NCBI RefSeq assembly: GCF_004216565.1
Contig: NZ_SGWV01000015.1
Location: forward strand, 1 to 64,000
DNA: 64,000 nucleotides
Direction of reading: 5' to 3'
Origin: Sphaerotilus mobilis
GTDB taxonomy: Bacteria; Pseudomonadota; Gammaproteobacteria; Burkholderiales; Burkholderiaceae_C
Shown here: piece after piece, positions 43,476-51,930 of the stretch
Layout: every line of letters starts with the position of its first letter
How positions within the stretch are numbered: the first letter of the stretch is position 1
The notes under the pieces: generated by a model
Seen by the model: only the letters and a program-made list of their open reading frames with translations
What the model was told of the DNA's origin: nothing
Databases searched by the model: none
Made by a program: the position numbers and the translations under genes

Positions 43476-44246
43476 TCAGTGAATGTGCGCGCCACCGTTG
43501 ACGTCCAGCGTCGCGCCGGTCACGAAGCCGGACAGGTCGGACGCGAGGAACAGGCAGGCACCCGCCGCTTCACGTCGCGCGCCGATGCGCTTGAGCGGGA
43601 TGGCGTCGACGATGCCCTGCAGCCGATCGGCCGGCAGACCGTCGAGCATGGGCGAATCGATCATGGCCGGGCAGATCGCATTGGCCCGGATGCCCAGCGC
43701 GCCGAACTCGCGGGCGATGCTGCGGGTCAGGCTCAACATGCCGCCCTTGGAGGCCGCATAGTGCGGCCCGCCCACCAGGCCGCCGCCGCGTTGCGCGGCC
43801 AGCGAGGCGACGTTGACGATCGTGCCGCCGCGACGCTCGACGAACACGCGCAGGACGCTCTGGCATAGGTGGAAGGCGCCCTTGAGGTTGACGTCGAGCA
43901 TGCGGTCGAGTTCGTCCGCGCCGATCTCCAGCAGCGGCGTCGACTTGACGATGCCGGCCGCATTCACCAGGCAGTCGATCGTGCCGTGCAGGTCGAGCGT
44001 CCTGGCGACGAGGATGTCGCAGTCCTCCGCCTGGGTGACGTCACAGCGCCAGCCCTGCACCTCGGCCGGACGGCCCAGGTGGCGCTCGATCGACGCACGC
44101 AGGCTGGCCACCAGCGCGTCGTCCAGCATCACGTCGGCCAGCACGACCTTGGCACCGTGTTCGGCAAAGAGTTCAGCCGTGGCGTAGCCGATGCTGCGCA
44201 GCGAACCTGCACCGGCAATGACGCACACCTTGTCCTTCAACAGCAT
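43476..44246 (-). CDS. Short-chain dehydrogenase/reductase (256 aa)
   Basis: A classical SDR: VCVIAGAGSLRSIGYATAELFAEHGAKVVLAD (NAD-binding), CLVNAAGIV (NNAG-like), SLAAQRGG with the catalytic Ser nearby, YAASKGGMLSLTRSIAREFG (Tyr-x3-Lys), and the end FVTGATLDVNGGAHIH. It is close to 3-oxoacyl-reductase/galactitol-dehydrogenase-like enzymes. The start at 44246 gives the normal MLLKDKVCVI opening. It shares the operon with the epimerase-like gene and the TRAP genes. Confidence 0.88.
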   Translation of the reverse strand: MLLKDKVCVIAGAGSLRSIGYATAELFAEHGAKVVLADVMLDDALVASLRASIERHLGRPAEVQGWRCDVTQAEDCDILVARTLDLHGTIDCLVNAAGIVKSTPLLEIGADELDRMLDVNLKGAFHLCQSVLRVFVERRGGTIVNVASLAAQRGGGLVGGPHYAASKGGMLSLTRSIAREFGALGIRANAICPAMIDSPMLDGLPADRLQGIVDAIPLKRIGARREAAGACLFLASDLSGFVTGATLDVNGGAHIH

Positions 44247-44284
44247 CTGGATCTTTCTGGAATTCGGGATGGACAGAGGTCGGA

Positions 44285-45187
44285 TCAAGCGACCGGCAGC
44301 TCGTGCGCGATCCAGTTGAGCAAGGAGGCCTGATGTGGCGCCCAGCCCAGTTCCCGACGGGCTCGCGCCGCACGCATGCGGCTGTTGCCACCGAAGGAGA
44401 ACCGCGCACGGGCCTCGCCCCATTGGCGGACGGCCTCGTCAACAGGCACCGAGACGACACCCGGCAAGCCCAGTCGGCTGGCAATGGCAGCACCGACGTC
44501 GCTGAACGCCGCCTCGCCGTTCTCGGCGAAGTAGAACGAGCCAGCTGGTGCCCGGTCGAATGCCAGCAGGTAAAGCTCGACCAGGTCATCCAGGTGGACG
44601 TTCGACCAGACGTTGCGCCCCGAGCCGACGATCTCGACGACACCGCGCTGGCGAGCATTCGCCGCCAGAAAGGGGACCTGCACGCTGTCGCGCTTGAGAC
44701 CACGTCCGAGGCCATAGACCAACCCGGGACAGATCACCACCGAACGCACGCCCTTGGCTGCGGCTCCCAGAACGGCCAGATCGATGTCCCGACGGGCCTG
44801 CTTGAGCGGATGCACGACCAGCGGCGCATCCTCGTGGATCACGTGGTCCGAGAGGCGCTCGCCGTGGGCATCGTCGGCCACGATGCTGGAACCGCTGGTG
44901 TGCAGCAGCAACTTGCCCGATCCGGATAGTGCATCGACCAGGGACAGGGCAGAGGGCGCATGGTCCGCGCTGGCGGTGTGGATCACGCCGTCGGCCGCAC
45001 GGGCCTCGCGGGCCAGCAGGTCGGCGTCGTCGATCGAGCCAATGACCGGCTCGATCCCGGAAGCGGCCAGCAAGGCGCCGGTGCGGTCGTCGCGCGTCAG
45101 GCCACGCACACGGTGGCCCGCCCGGATCAGTGCCTGGGCGACCGATCCGCCGATGTAGCCGCTGGCGCCCGTGATGAAGACGTTCAT
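44285..45187 (-). CDS. NAD-dependent epimerase/dehydratase-family protein (300 aa)
   Basis: An extended SDR with the MNVFITGASGYIGGSVAQALIRAGH nucleotide motif. The Tyr of the YxxxK triad is not obvious; PLKQARRDIDLAVL occupies the region, so it may be an atypical-SDR reductase rather than an epimerase. NVWSNVHLDDLVELYLLAFDRA is a conserved family block. It lies 25 bp after the TRAP DctQM gene and 38 bp before the SDR. Confidence 0.85.
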   Translation of the reverse strand: MNVFITGASGYIGGSVAQALIRAGHRVRGLTRDDRTGALLAASGIEPVIGSIDDADLLAREARAADGVIHTASADHAPSALSLVDALSGSGKLLLHTSGSSIVADDAHGERLSDHVIHEDAPLVVHPLKQARRDIDLAVLGAAAKGVRSVVICPGLVYGLGRGLKRDSVQVPFLAANARQRGVVEIVGSGRNVWSNVHLDDLVELYLLAFDRAPAGSFYFAENGEAAFSDVGAAIASRLGLPGVVSVPVDEAVRQWGEARARFSFGGNSRMRAARARRELGWAPHQASLLNWIAHELPVA

Positions 45188-45212
45188 CCTGAATCTCCTG
45201 TCGTTCGCCGCT

Positions 45213-47099
45213 TCACAGCATGAAGGTCGAGAACCATGGCACGGCCGCAATCACCAGGACCCCGACCAACAGGGCCGCGATGTAGGGCCAGATGGCCACC
45301 ATCGCGTCATCAGGCTTTGCGTCACCGATTCGACATGCCACATAGAAGCCGACACCGATGGGCGGCATCATCAAGCCGACGTTCATCGCGCAGACGATGA
45401 CCATCGAGTAGTGGATCTCGTGGATGCCCAGCTTCTTGGCGATCGGAAACATGATGGGCGCGAGCAGCAGGACCGCCGGCAGGCCTTCGAGCAGGCAGCC
45501 CAGCACCAGAAAGACCGCCACGGTCACGGCCATGAAGGCCCAGATGCCGCCGGGCAGCGTCGTCAGCACCTGCGACATCTGCTGCACCACGCCGCTCTGG
45601 GTGATGGCCCAGGCCATGGCCGATGCGGTGCCCAGGATCAGCAGGATGGCGCCACTGAGCGCGGCCGTCTCGACCAGCATCACGTAGATGCGGCGCAGCC
45701 CGAGCCCACCGTAGAGGATCTGGCCGATCAGCATCGCGTAGAGCACCGCGATGGTCGACACCTCGGTGGCCGTGGCCACGCCGCCGCCGACCGCGCTGCG
45801 GATCAGGAAGGGCAGCACCAAGGCGGGCGCGGCGATCACGGCCAGCCGGCCGATGGCCTTCCAGGCCGGGCGGCGCACGCTGGAGGTGTCCTCGTGGCGG
45901 GCCTTCCAGCGCGCCAACAGCAGCAGCGAGACGAGCAGCACCATGGCGACGACGAAGCCGCTTTCGAACAGGCCGGCGATGGACACGCCCGCCACCGAGC
46001 CCAGCACGATCAGCACGATGCTCGGCGGCACGGTGTCGGCCATGGCCGCGCCGGTGGCCAGGAGCGCGACCATCTCGGGTTGCTTGTTGCCGCGTCGGCG
46101 CATCTCCGGGAACAGTGCGGGCGCGACGGTGGCCATGTCCGACACCTTCGAGCCGGAGATGCCCGAGACAATGAACAGCGAGCCGAGCAGCACGTAGCTC
46201 ATGCCCGCCTTGACGTGGCCGATCAGCGAGGCGAGCAGATCAACGATGGCCTTGCCCATGCCAGTGGCATCGAGCACGCAGCCCAGCAGAACGAAGATCG
46301 GCACCGAAACCAGCACGATGTTGGCCATGCCCTCGTCGATGCGCCCGACGATGACGATCAGCGGTACATGGCTGGAGAAGGCCAGGAAGCTCATCACCCC
46401 GCAGCCGAAGCAGAACGCGATCGGCACGCCCGCGACCAGGCAAAGGGCGACCAGACCGGTCAGGAAGATCAGGATGTTGGCCAGCCCCAGTTGCGCGAAC
46501 TGCGGTGCCAGCCAGGTGCACAGGCCGACATAGGCCAGCACACCGACCACGGCGATCACCAGCGAGCCCTTGGGCACCGTGCGCACGGCATAGACGGCCA
46601 CGACGGCCAGCATCAGGATCAGGCCGGCAGCGATGGCCGCCACGCGCAGGCCTCCCGGCAGGCCGAGCGCGGGTGTCTCGACGATCCACTCGGTCTCGAC
46701 ATGCTCGATCGCCGGGCCGATCAGTCCGATCAGGAAGGCCGCGATGGCCGCCAGCGCGAAGGCATGCACCTGCACCCGCAAGCGCTCGGGCATGCGCTCG
46801 ACGAACATCGTCAGGCGCAGGTGCTCATTGCGGTGCATGGCCAGCACGGCACCGAGCATGGCCACCCAGATGAAGGCGAAGGAGACCACCTCGTCGATCC
46901 AGGTGATCGGGTGGCCGAAGACGTAACGCGTGACAACACCGCCGAACAGCATCGCCACGATGGCCAGCATCAGGAAAGCGCAGAGGGCCTCGAGCGGCGC
47001 GATCCAGCGGGCCAGGGCACGGTTGACGGCGGCGTCTGCCGTCGCGACGGCGCCGCTCAGGTCCGCATCGGCTGGGTTGCGGGTAAGGGCTTGCGACAT
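45213..47099 (-). CDS. TRAP transporter fused small+large permease (DctQ-DctM), 628 aa
   Basis: Residues about 1-190 are a DctQ domain with four helices (FGGVVTRYVFGHPITWIDEVVSFAFIWVAMLGAV is the family core). From about 210 a DctM domain of about 12 helices follows, with VPIAFCFGCGV, SGISGSKVSDMATVAPALFPEMRRRGN and PPSIVLIVLGSV. A fused QM is common. It moves an organic acid or similar solute driven by a Na+ gradient. Its partner binding protein gene lies 96 bp upstream on the same strand. It may also serve the orphan binding protein at 55797-56879. Confidence 0.93.
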   Translation of the reverse strand: MSQALTRNPADADLSGAVATADAAVNRALARWIAPLEALCAFLMLAIVAMLFGGVVTRYVFGHPITWIDEVVSFAFIWVAMLGAVLAMHRNEHLRLTMFVERMPERLRVQVHAFALAAIAAFLIGLIGPAIEHVETEWIVETPALGLPGGLRVAAIAAGLILMLAVVAVYAVRTVPKGSLVIAVVGVLAYVGLCTWLAPQFAQLGLANILIFLTGLVALCLVAGVPIAFCFGCGVMSFLAFSSHVPLIVIVGRIDEGMANIVLVSVPIFVLLGCVLDATGMGKAIVDLLASLIGHVKAGMSYVLLGSLFIVSGISGSKVSDMATVAPALFPEMRRRGNKQPEMVALLATGAAMADTVPPSIVLIVLGSVAGVSIAGLFESGFVVAMVLLVSLLLLARWKARHEDTSSVRRPAWKAIGRLAVIAAPALVLPFLIRSAVGGGVATATEVSTIAVLYAMLIGQILYGGLGLRRIYVMLVETAALSGAILLILGTASAMAWAITQSGVVQQMSQVLTTLPGGIWAFMAVTVAVFLVLGCLLEGLPAVLLLAPIMFPIAKKLGIHEIHYSMVIVCAMNVGLMMPPIGVGFYVACRIGDAKPDDAMVAIWPYIAALLVGVLVIAAVPWFSTFML

Positions 47100-47195
47100 G
47101 GTGGCCTGCCCGCGGGCAGTCGACAGGGTTCGGATGGAACAGGGGTGCCGCGAACGCTGTCAGCCAGCGTTCATCGGCACCCGATCAGGCGAGCG

Positions 47196-48245
47196 TCAGA
47201 CCAGCTTGCCGCTGTACTTCTCGAGCAGGGCCCAGGCCTCGGGGCCGAACTTCTTCTGCCATTCGACGTAGAAGCCAGACTTGGCAAGCACCTCGCGGAA
47301 CGGGCGCACGTCGACCTTGTTGAACTGCATGCCCAGGCCCTTGAGCTTGGTCTCCAGCGAGGCCGTCAGGACATCGTGGGCGGCGCGCTGCTTGAGCGCA
47401 TGGGCCTCGAAGTTGCGCGTGGCCAGCGCACGCAGGTCCTCGGGCAGTGCGCTCCAGATGCGCTTGTTGCCCACCAGCGTGAAGCAGTCCCACATGTGCG
47501 AGGTGTAGGAACAGTACTTCTGCACCTCGTAGAGCTTGGTCGCGTCGATCGTGGGCAGCGAGTTCTCCTGCCCGTCAACGACCTTGGTCTGCAACGCGGT
47601 GTAGAGCTCGCCGATCGGCACCGTGGCTGGCGAGGCGTCGAGGCCCTTGAACAGCGAGGTCAGGATCTGGCTGGCCGGCACGCGGATCTTCAGGCCTGCG
47701 AGGTCCTTGGGCTCGACGATCGGCTTGGCCGCCGTGGTGGTCTGACGGAAGCCATGGTCGAAGACCTTGCCGATCGGCACGAGGTTGATCTTGTCGAAGG
47801 CGCCGCGAATGTGCGCGCCCAGATCGCCGTCCATCGCTTTCCAGACCGTCGCGTAGTCGGGGAAGGCGAAGGCGATCGTGTTGATCGAGGTCACCGGCAC
47901 GAGGTTGCCCCAGATCGTGCCGGCGGTGCAGACGAAGTCGATGGCACCGGAGCGGACCTGCGAGACCGTGTCGGTGTCGCTGCCGAGCTGGCCGTTGGGG
48001 TAGACGTCGATCGTCAGGCGGCCACCGGACTCCTTGCCGATGTCGGCACAGGCGGACTTGAGCGCGGCGGTGGTCGGGTGCGACTCGGGCAGCGAGATGG
48101 CGATCTTCAAGGCGAACTTGCCGCCCGCCTGCGCCATGGCCGCGCCTGGCACGAACGTGGTCGCGGCCACGGCGGCGAGTTGTCGCAGCGCGCTGCGGCG
48201 GCCGCAATCCTGAGGGGCGGCGTTCGGGGTCTGGTCTTCTTGCAT
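47196..48245 (-). CDS. TRAP transporter substrate-binding protein DctP (349 aa)
   Basis: A signal peptide (SALRQLAAVAATTFVPGAAMAQAGG, with a twin-Arg-like GRRSA before it) precedes a DctP fold. KIAISLPESHPTTAALKSACADIGKESGGRLTIDVYPNGQLGSD is the opening, and GLKIRVPASQILTSLFKGLDASPATVPIGELYTALQTKVVDGQEN has the conserved substrate-carboxylate Arg. It binds the solute in the periplasm for the DctQM protein. The start at 48245 precedes the RR motif properly. A pentanucleotide tandem repeat lies just upstream. Confidence 0.92.
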   Translation of the reverse strand: MQEDQTPNAAPQDCGRRSALRQLAAVAATTFVPGAAMAQAGGKFALKIAISLPESHPTTAALKSACADIGKESGGRLTIDVYPNGQLGSDTDTVSQVRSGAIDFVCTAGTIWGNLVPVTSINTIAFAFPDYATVWKAMDGDLGAHIRGAFDKINLVPIGKVFDHGFRQTTTAAKPIVEPKDLAGLKIRVPASQILTSLFKGLDASPATVPIGELYTALQTKVVDGQENSLPTIDATKLYEVQKYCSYTSHMWDCFTLVGNKRIWSALPEDLRALATRNFEAHALKQRAAHDVLTASLETKLKGLGMQFNKVDVRPFREVLAKSGFYVEWQKKFGPEAWALLEKYSGKLV

Positions 48246-48253
48246 GTGGAGTC

Positions 48254-48290
48254 TCCTCGTGTCGTGTCGGGTCGGGTCGGGTCGGGTTGC
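48254..48290. repeat. GTCGG tandem repeat upstream of dctP
   Basis: About five copies of GTCGG/GTGTC-like units occur between the DctP start and the VOC stop. Its position in the DctP leader could alter spacing if it slips, but it shows no clear regulatory motif. Confidence 0.5.
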
Positions 48291-48303
48291 GTCGCTGGAC
48301 GGC

Positions 48304-48726
48304 TCAGAACACGCCGGGCTGATGGACCTCGATGACGTGGCCGTCGGGGTCGTGCAGGAAGACCTGGTGCCAGCCCGGAATGGCCCAGCAGCCGTAGTCC
48401 GAGTAGCGGATGCCGAGCTGGTCGCACTTGCGCATGAAGCCCTTGATGTCGTCGGTGCGGAAGCAGAAGTGGCCATGCCCCATCGGGTTGACGAACTGCT
48501 TCATCTTGAAGCCGGTCTCCAGGTCGCGTTCGGCCCAGTGGAACTCGATCGCCCCGTCGGTCAGGAAGTCGACGGCACCGGTGTAGGCGCGGTCCTGACG
48601 GACGCCGCTGACGACGGTGTGCTCCTTGTCGTTGATCGTGCCCAGCTCGAACAGCGTCTTGTAGAACTGGGTCAGCCTCGGCAGGTTGTCCGTGCAGAGG
48701 TTCATGTGGTGGAACTTGAAGTTCAT
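48304..48726 (-). CDS. VOC-family protein, extradiol-dioxygenase-like (140 aa)
   Basis: A single-chain VOC protein: MNFKFHHMNLCTDNLPRLTQFYKTLFELG has the first His ligand, MGHGHFCFRTDDIKGFMRKC the second, and WHQVFLHDPDGHVIEVHQPG a Glu near the end. The set HHE fits a metal-dependent VOC enzyme, such as a glyoxalase or ring-cleavage-type dioxygenase. It is the first gene of the minus-strand TRAP operon, divergent from the MaoC-like gene. Confidence 0.85.
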   Translation of the reverse strand: MNFKFHHMNLCTDNLPRLTQFYKTLFELGTINDKEHTVVSGVRQDRAYTGAVDFLTDGAIEFHWAERDLETGFKMKQFVNPMGHGHFCFRTDDIKGFMRKCDQLGIRYSDYGCWAIPGWHQVFLHDPDGHVIEVHQPGVF

Positions 48727-48830
48727 GCCGATCCTTCGTCGAAAGAGGGGGAGATGTCGGGGAGTCGTGCCGGAGTCGTGCCGTCGCGATGCCGGGTCCG
48801 GCGACACGCAGACCGGTCGCCTGGGTCGGC

Positions 48831-48867
48831 ATGATGCATTGGTGAAATTAATGATGCACTCGTGAAA
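48831..48867. promoter_or_regulatory. Two direct repeats in the divergent promoter region (likely operator)
   Basis: ATGATGCATTGGTGAAA (48831-48847) and ATGATGCACTCGTGAAA (48851-48867) match at 15 of 17 positions, start 20 bp apart (two helical turns), and lie between the VOC/TRAP operon and the MaoC/CaiB/SDR operon. The IclR gene at 51931 or the AraC gene at 52875 are the nearest candidate regulators. Confidence 0.6.
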
Positions 48868-48962
48868 ACCATTAGCCCGTGAGTCGGCAACTTTTGGACT
48901 TCTCAGGCAGACTTTGTCTTCATTGGCGAACGTTTTCATTCACATTTGATTGACGGCCAGAC

Positions 48963-49838
48963 ATGACCGAACCGGACAAGACCCCCACCCCCGACGTGAC
49001 GCGCGACGAGAGCTGCACCCTTGCCAGCGTGCGTCGTGTCGCCGCGATGCTGGACCAGGACCCCGACACACTGGCGAACGGCCAGCCCCTGCCCCGTGGC
49101 TGGCACTTCTTTCTGCTGGCGGCCGACACGCGCCGATCGGCCTTGCGCAGCGACGGATTCCCCGGCCTGGGGGTGCCGATGCCGGACCTGGGCTTGCCCC
49201 GGCTGATGCTGGGCAGTCGCACGGTCAGCTTTCACCAGGACCTGCCGATCGGCGCGGCCGTGCAGCGCTCAAGCCGCGTGCGCAGCGTGGTGCACAAGAC
49301 CACGGCGTCAGGTCCGATGGCAGTGGTCACGCTGGACCATGAACTGCGGGCGCTCGCCCACGCAGAGCCAGCGTTGGTCGAGTCACAGACCTATCTGCTG
49401 CTGCCCGCACGTGCGGCCAGTGCGGTCGCTGCAACACCGGCTGGAACACCGGCTGCAACACCCGCCGCCACGTCAGTGGCCACGTCAGTCGCCACGTCGG
49501 CCCACCAGAAGACCGTGGTGCCAGACGACACGCTGATCTACCAGTACTCGGCGCTGGGCTTCAACTCCCACCGCATCCACCTCGATCGCCAACATGCCCG
49601 CGAGGTCGAGGGCTTTCCGGACCTGGTCGTCAACGGCGGCCTGTCCACGCTGCTGCTGACCGAGTTCCTGCGCCTCGATCTGGGCATCGTGGCCCGAAGC
49701 CTGAAGGCTCGTCATGTGGCACCGCTGTATTGCAACCGCCCGGTGACGCTGTGCGCCGATCCCGTCGACGGCGGCTGGCGGCTCAAGGCCCTGGACGACC
49801 AGCAGCAGCTCGCGGTCGAGCTGGAGGTGAGCCTCTGA
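48963..49838 (+). CDS. MaoC-like / mesaconyl-CoA hydratase-family dehydratase (291 aa)
   Basis: A double-hotdog protein. The N-terminal half (HFFLLAADTRRSALRSDG, then LMLGSRTVSFHQDLPIGAAVQRSSRVRSV) and the C-terminal half (YQYSALGFNSHRIHLDRQHAREVEGFPDLVVNGGLSTLLLTEFL) show the FAS1-like/HTD2 dehydratase pattern, with the catalytic HxxR/D-like RIHLDR. It matches the mesaconyl-C4-CoA hydratase/itaconyl-CoA hydratase group. A repeated Thr/Pro/Ala linker (about residues 155-180, DNA repeat 49430-49500) joins the halves. The stop overlaps the CaiB start (TGATG). It probably hydrates an unsaturated dicarboxylyl-CoA. Confidence 0.83.
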   Translation: MTEPDKTPTPDVTRDESCTLASVRRVAAMLDQDPDTLANGQPLPRGWHFFLLAADTRRSALRSDGFPGLGVPMPDLGLPRLMLGSRTVSFHQDLPIGAAVQRSSRVRSVVHKTTASGPMAVVTLDHELRALAHAEPALVESQTYLLLPARAASAVAATPAGTPAATPAATSVATSVATSAHQKTVVPDDTLIYQYSALGFNSHRIHLDRQHAREVEGFPDLVVNGGLSTLLLTEFLRLDLGIVARSLKARHVAPLYCNRPVTLCADPVDGGWRLKALDDQQQLAVELEVSL

Positions 49839-51052
49839 TGGCCTTCGAACCGCTCAAGGGCGTGCGCGTGCTGGACCTGACCTCGGTGGTGGTAGGCCCC
49901 GTCTGCACCTGGCGCCTGAGCCAGTACGGCGCCGAGATCGTCAAGCTCGAAAGCCCCGAAGGCGACCTGATGCGCGGCCTGGGCGGCCTGTCGCCGACCG
50001 GCCAGCACTCGGGCACCTACCTGCACTTCAACCGGGGCAAGCGCAACGTCTGCCTGGACATCAAGAAGCCCGCCGCACGCGAGGTGCTGGACCGACTGAT
50101 CGCGACGTCCGACGTGATCGTGGCCAACATGCGACCGCAGGCGCTGGCAAGGCTGGGCATCGACCCGGACAGCGTGTTGGCGCGGCACCCGGACAAGGTC
50201 TATTGCCTCATCACCGGCTACGGCACCGACGGCCCCTATGCCGGCCAGCCAACCTACGACAGCGTGGTGCAGGGGGCCACCGGCATGGCCGGTCTGGCGC
50301 TGGCCCGGGATGGTCAGCCGAGCTATGTGCCCCTGCTGATCTGCGACCACGTCTCGGGCGAGATCGCCGCCGGTGCGGTGCTGGCCGCCGTGCTGCAGCA
50401 GCGCGCCACCGGCACCGGTTGCAGCCTGGAGATCCCGATGTTCGAGACCATGTCGGCCTTTGTGCTGCAGGAACACCTGGCCCAGCGCAGCTTCGACCCG
50501 CCGGTGGGACCGCCCGGCGACCAGCGCCTGCTCAGCCCGCACAACCGGCCGGTACAGACGGCCGACGGCTGGATCTCCTTCACCGTCAACACCGACCCGC
50601 AGGTGCGCGCCTTCCTCGCCGCCACCGACCGGCATGACCTGCTGGGCGATGAGCGCTTCAGCAGCGTCGCCGCCCGGGCACGCCACGTCGCGGCATGGTT
50701 CGAGATCCGCAGTGCGCCACTGACCAACCGGACCACCGCCGAGTGGTTGGCCATCCTGCAGGCGGCAGACATCGCCGTGCAGGCTTGCCACACGCTGGAG
50801 ACGCTGCCGCAGGACCCGCACCTGCAGGCGGTCGGCCTGATCGGCTGGGAAGACCACCCGACCGAAGGCCGCACGGCGGCCATCCGCTCGACCGTGCGCT
50901 TCGACGGCCACTACCCGCCACCTGGCCAGCCGGCGCAGCCGCGCGGGGCGGACAACCTCGCGCTGCTGGCCGAGCTGGGCTATTCGACCGACCAGATCGT
51001 GGCCTTGCAGGCATCGGGCGCTGCGCTCGCGCCGGTGCCGGCCATGCGCTGA
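49838..51052 (+). CDS. CaiB/BaiF CoA-transferase (404 aa)
   Basis: A class III CoA-transferase with GVRVLDLTSVVVGPVCTWRLSQYGAEIVKLE, the catalytic Asp in PTYDSVVQGATGMAGL near residue 142 and GCSLEIPMFETMSAFVLQEHL. It is coupled to the MaoC-like hydratase by a one-base overlap, the arrangement used for itaconate/mesaconate-type acids. It probably activates a dicarboxylic acid using succinyl-CoA. A canonical citramalyl-CoA lyase is absent from the window. Confidence 0.9.
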   Translation: MAFEPLKGVRVLDLTSVVVGPVCTWRLSQYGAEIVKLESPEGDLMRGLGGLSPTGQHSGTYLHFNRGKRNVCLDIKKPAAREVLDRLIATSDVIVANMRPQALARLGIDPDSVLARHPDKVYCLITGYGTDGPYAGQPTYDSVVQGATGMAGLALARDGQPSYVPLLICDHVSGEIAAGAVLAAVLQQRATGTGCSLEIPMFETMSAFVLQEHLAQRSFDPPVGPPGDQRLLSPHNRPVQTADGWISFTVNTDPQVRAFLAATDRHDLLGDERFSSVAARARHVAAWFEIRSAPLTNRTTAEWLAILQAADIAVQACHTLETLPQDPHLQAVGLIGWEDHPTEGRTAAIRSTVRFDGHYPPPGQPAQPRGADNLALLAELGYSTDQIVALQASGAALAPVPAMR

Positions 51053-51087
51053 ACACCGGTCAACAACGACCACCACAGGAGACAGAG

Positions 51088-51843
51088 ATGGGCACGAGAC
51101 TGCAGGGCAAGGTCGCCGTGATCACCGGCGGCGGCGGGGGCATCGGCGCGGCTGCCGGGCGCATCTTCTGCGAGGAAGGCGCCCGCGTCGCGCTGGTCGA
51201 CCAGAGCGAGGACGCCGTGGCGAGCGCGGTGCACGAGATCCGCCAGATCCTTCCGGGCGCGGAGGTTCATGGCCACGTCGCCGACCTCGGTGTGGAAGCC
51301 GAGGCGGACCGCGTCATCGGCGACGTGGTCGCGCGGTTGGGCGGCGTCGACGTGCTGGTCAACAACGTCGGCATCCGCCGCTACGAGGCCCTGGCCGATG
51401 CGCCTTGGGAGACCTGGGACGCAATCATCCGCGTCAACCTGCTGAGCTTCGTGTCGATGACGCGTGCGGCCCTGCCCCACCTGCGCCGCTGCGGCCGGGG
51501 CAGCATCGTCAACACGTCTTCGACCTATGCGGTCTACGGCCGAAAGGGCATGGGTGCCTATGACGCCACCAAGGCCGGCGTGCTGGCCATGACCCGTACG
51601 CTGGCCTATGAAGAAGGTGAACACGGCGTGCGTGCCAACGCGGTCTGCCCGGGCTACACGCGCACGCCGTTCCATGTTCGGCGCATGGGGGCGCAGGCGG
51701 TCGATGAACTGGTGCCGCCGTGCGTGCTCAAGCGCTGGGCCGATCCGTCCGAGATGGCCTACCCGATGCTGTGGCTGGCCTCGGACGAGGCGTCCTACGT
51801 CACCGGCGCAACCTTCATGATCGACGGCGGCCTGCCGGCGTGA
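51088..51843 (+). CDS. Short-chain dehydrogenase/reductase (251 aa)
   Basis: A classical SDR: VAVITGGGGGIGAAAGRIFCEEGARVALVD, LVNNVGIRR, NTSSTYAVYGRKGMGAYDATKAGVLAMTRTLAYE (Ser and Tyr-x3-Lys), and SYVTGATFMIDGGLPA. A GGAGACAGAG ribosome binding site precedes the ATG. It is the third gene of the plus-strand MaoC-CaiB operon and could oxidise the hydroxyacid or hydroxyacyl-CoA made by the hydratase. Confidence 0.9.
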   Translation: MGTRLQGKVAVITGGGGGIGAAAGRIFCEEGARVALVDQSEDAVASAVHEIRQILPGAEVHGHVADLGVEAEADRVIGDVVARLGGVDVLVNNVGIRRYEALADAPWETWDAIIRVNLLSFVSMTRAALPHLRRCGRGSIVNTSSTYAVYGRKGMGAYDATKAGVLAMTRTLAYEEGEHGVRANAVCPGYTRTPFHVRRMGAQAVDELVPPCVLKRWADPSEMAYPMLWLASDEASYVTGATFMIDGGLPA

Positions 51844-51930
51844 TCCCCTCCCTGCGCCTCACCAAGATAATGCGCAATCGACAGGATGTCCGGCACGATC
51901 GGCGGGCATCGGCAAGGCTGGAGCGCAGCG

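Noticed and set aside
48254-48290. CRISPR-like short repeats
   Set aside because: The units are five bases with no spacers; it is a simple tandem repeat.
45171-48335. Very long plus-strand open frame (over 1000 codons)
   Set aside because: It is the antisense shadow of the TRAP transporter genes; its composition is Gln/His/Asp/Gly-rich and lacks any family motif.
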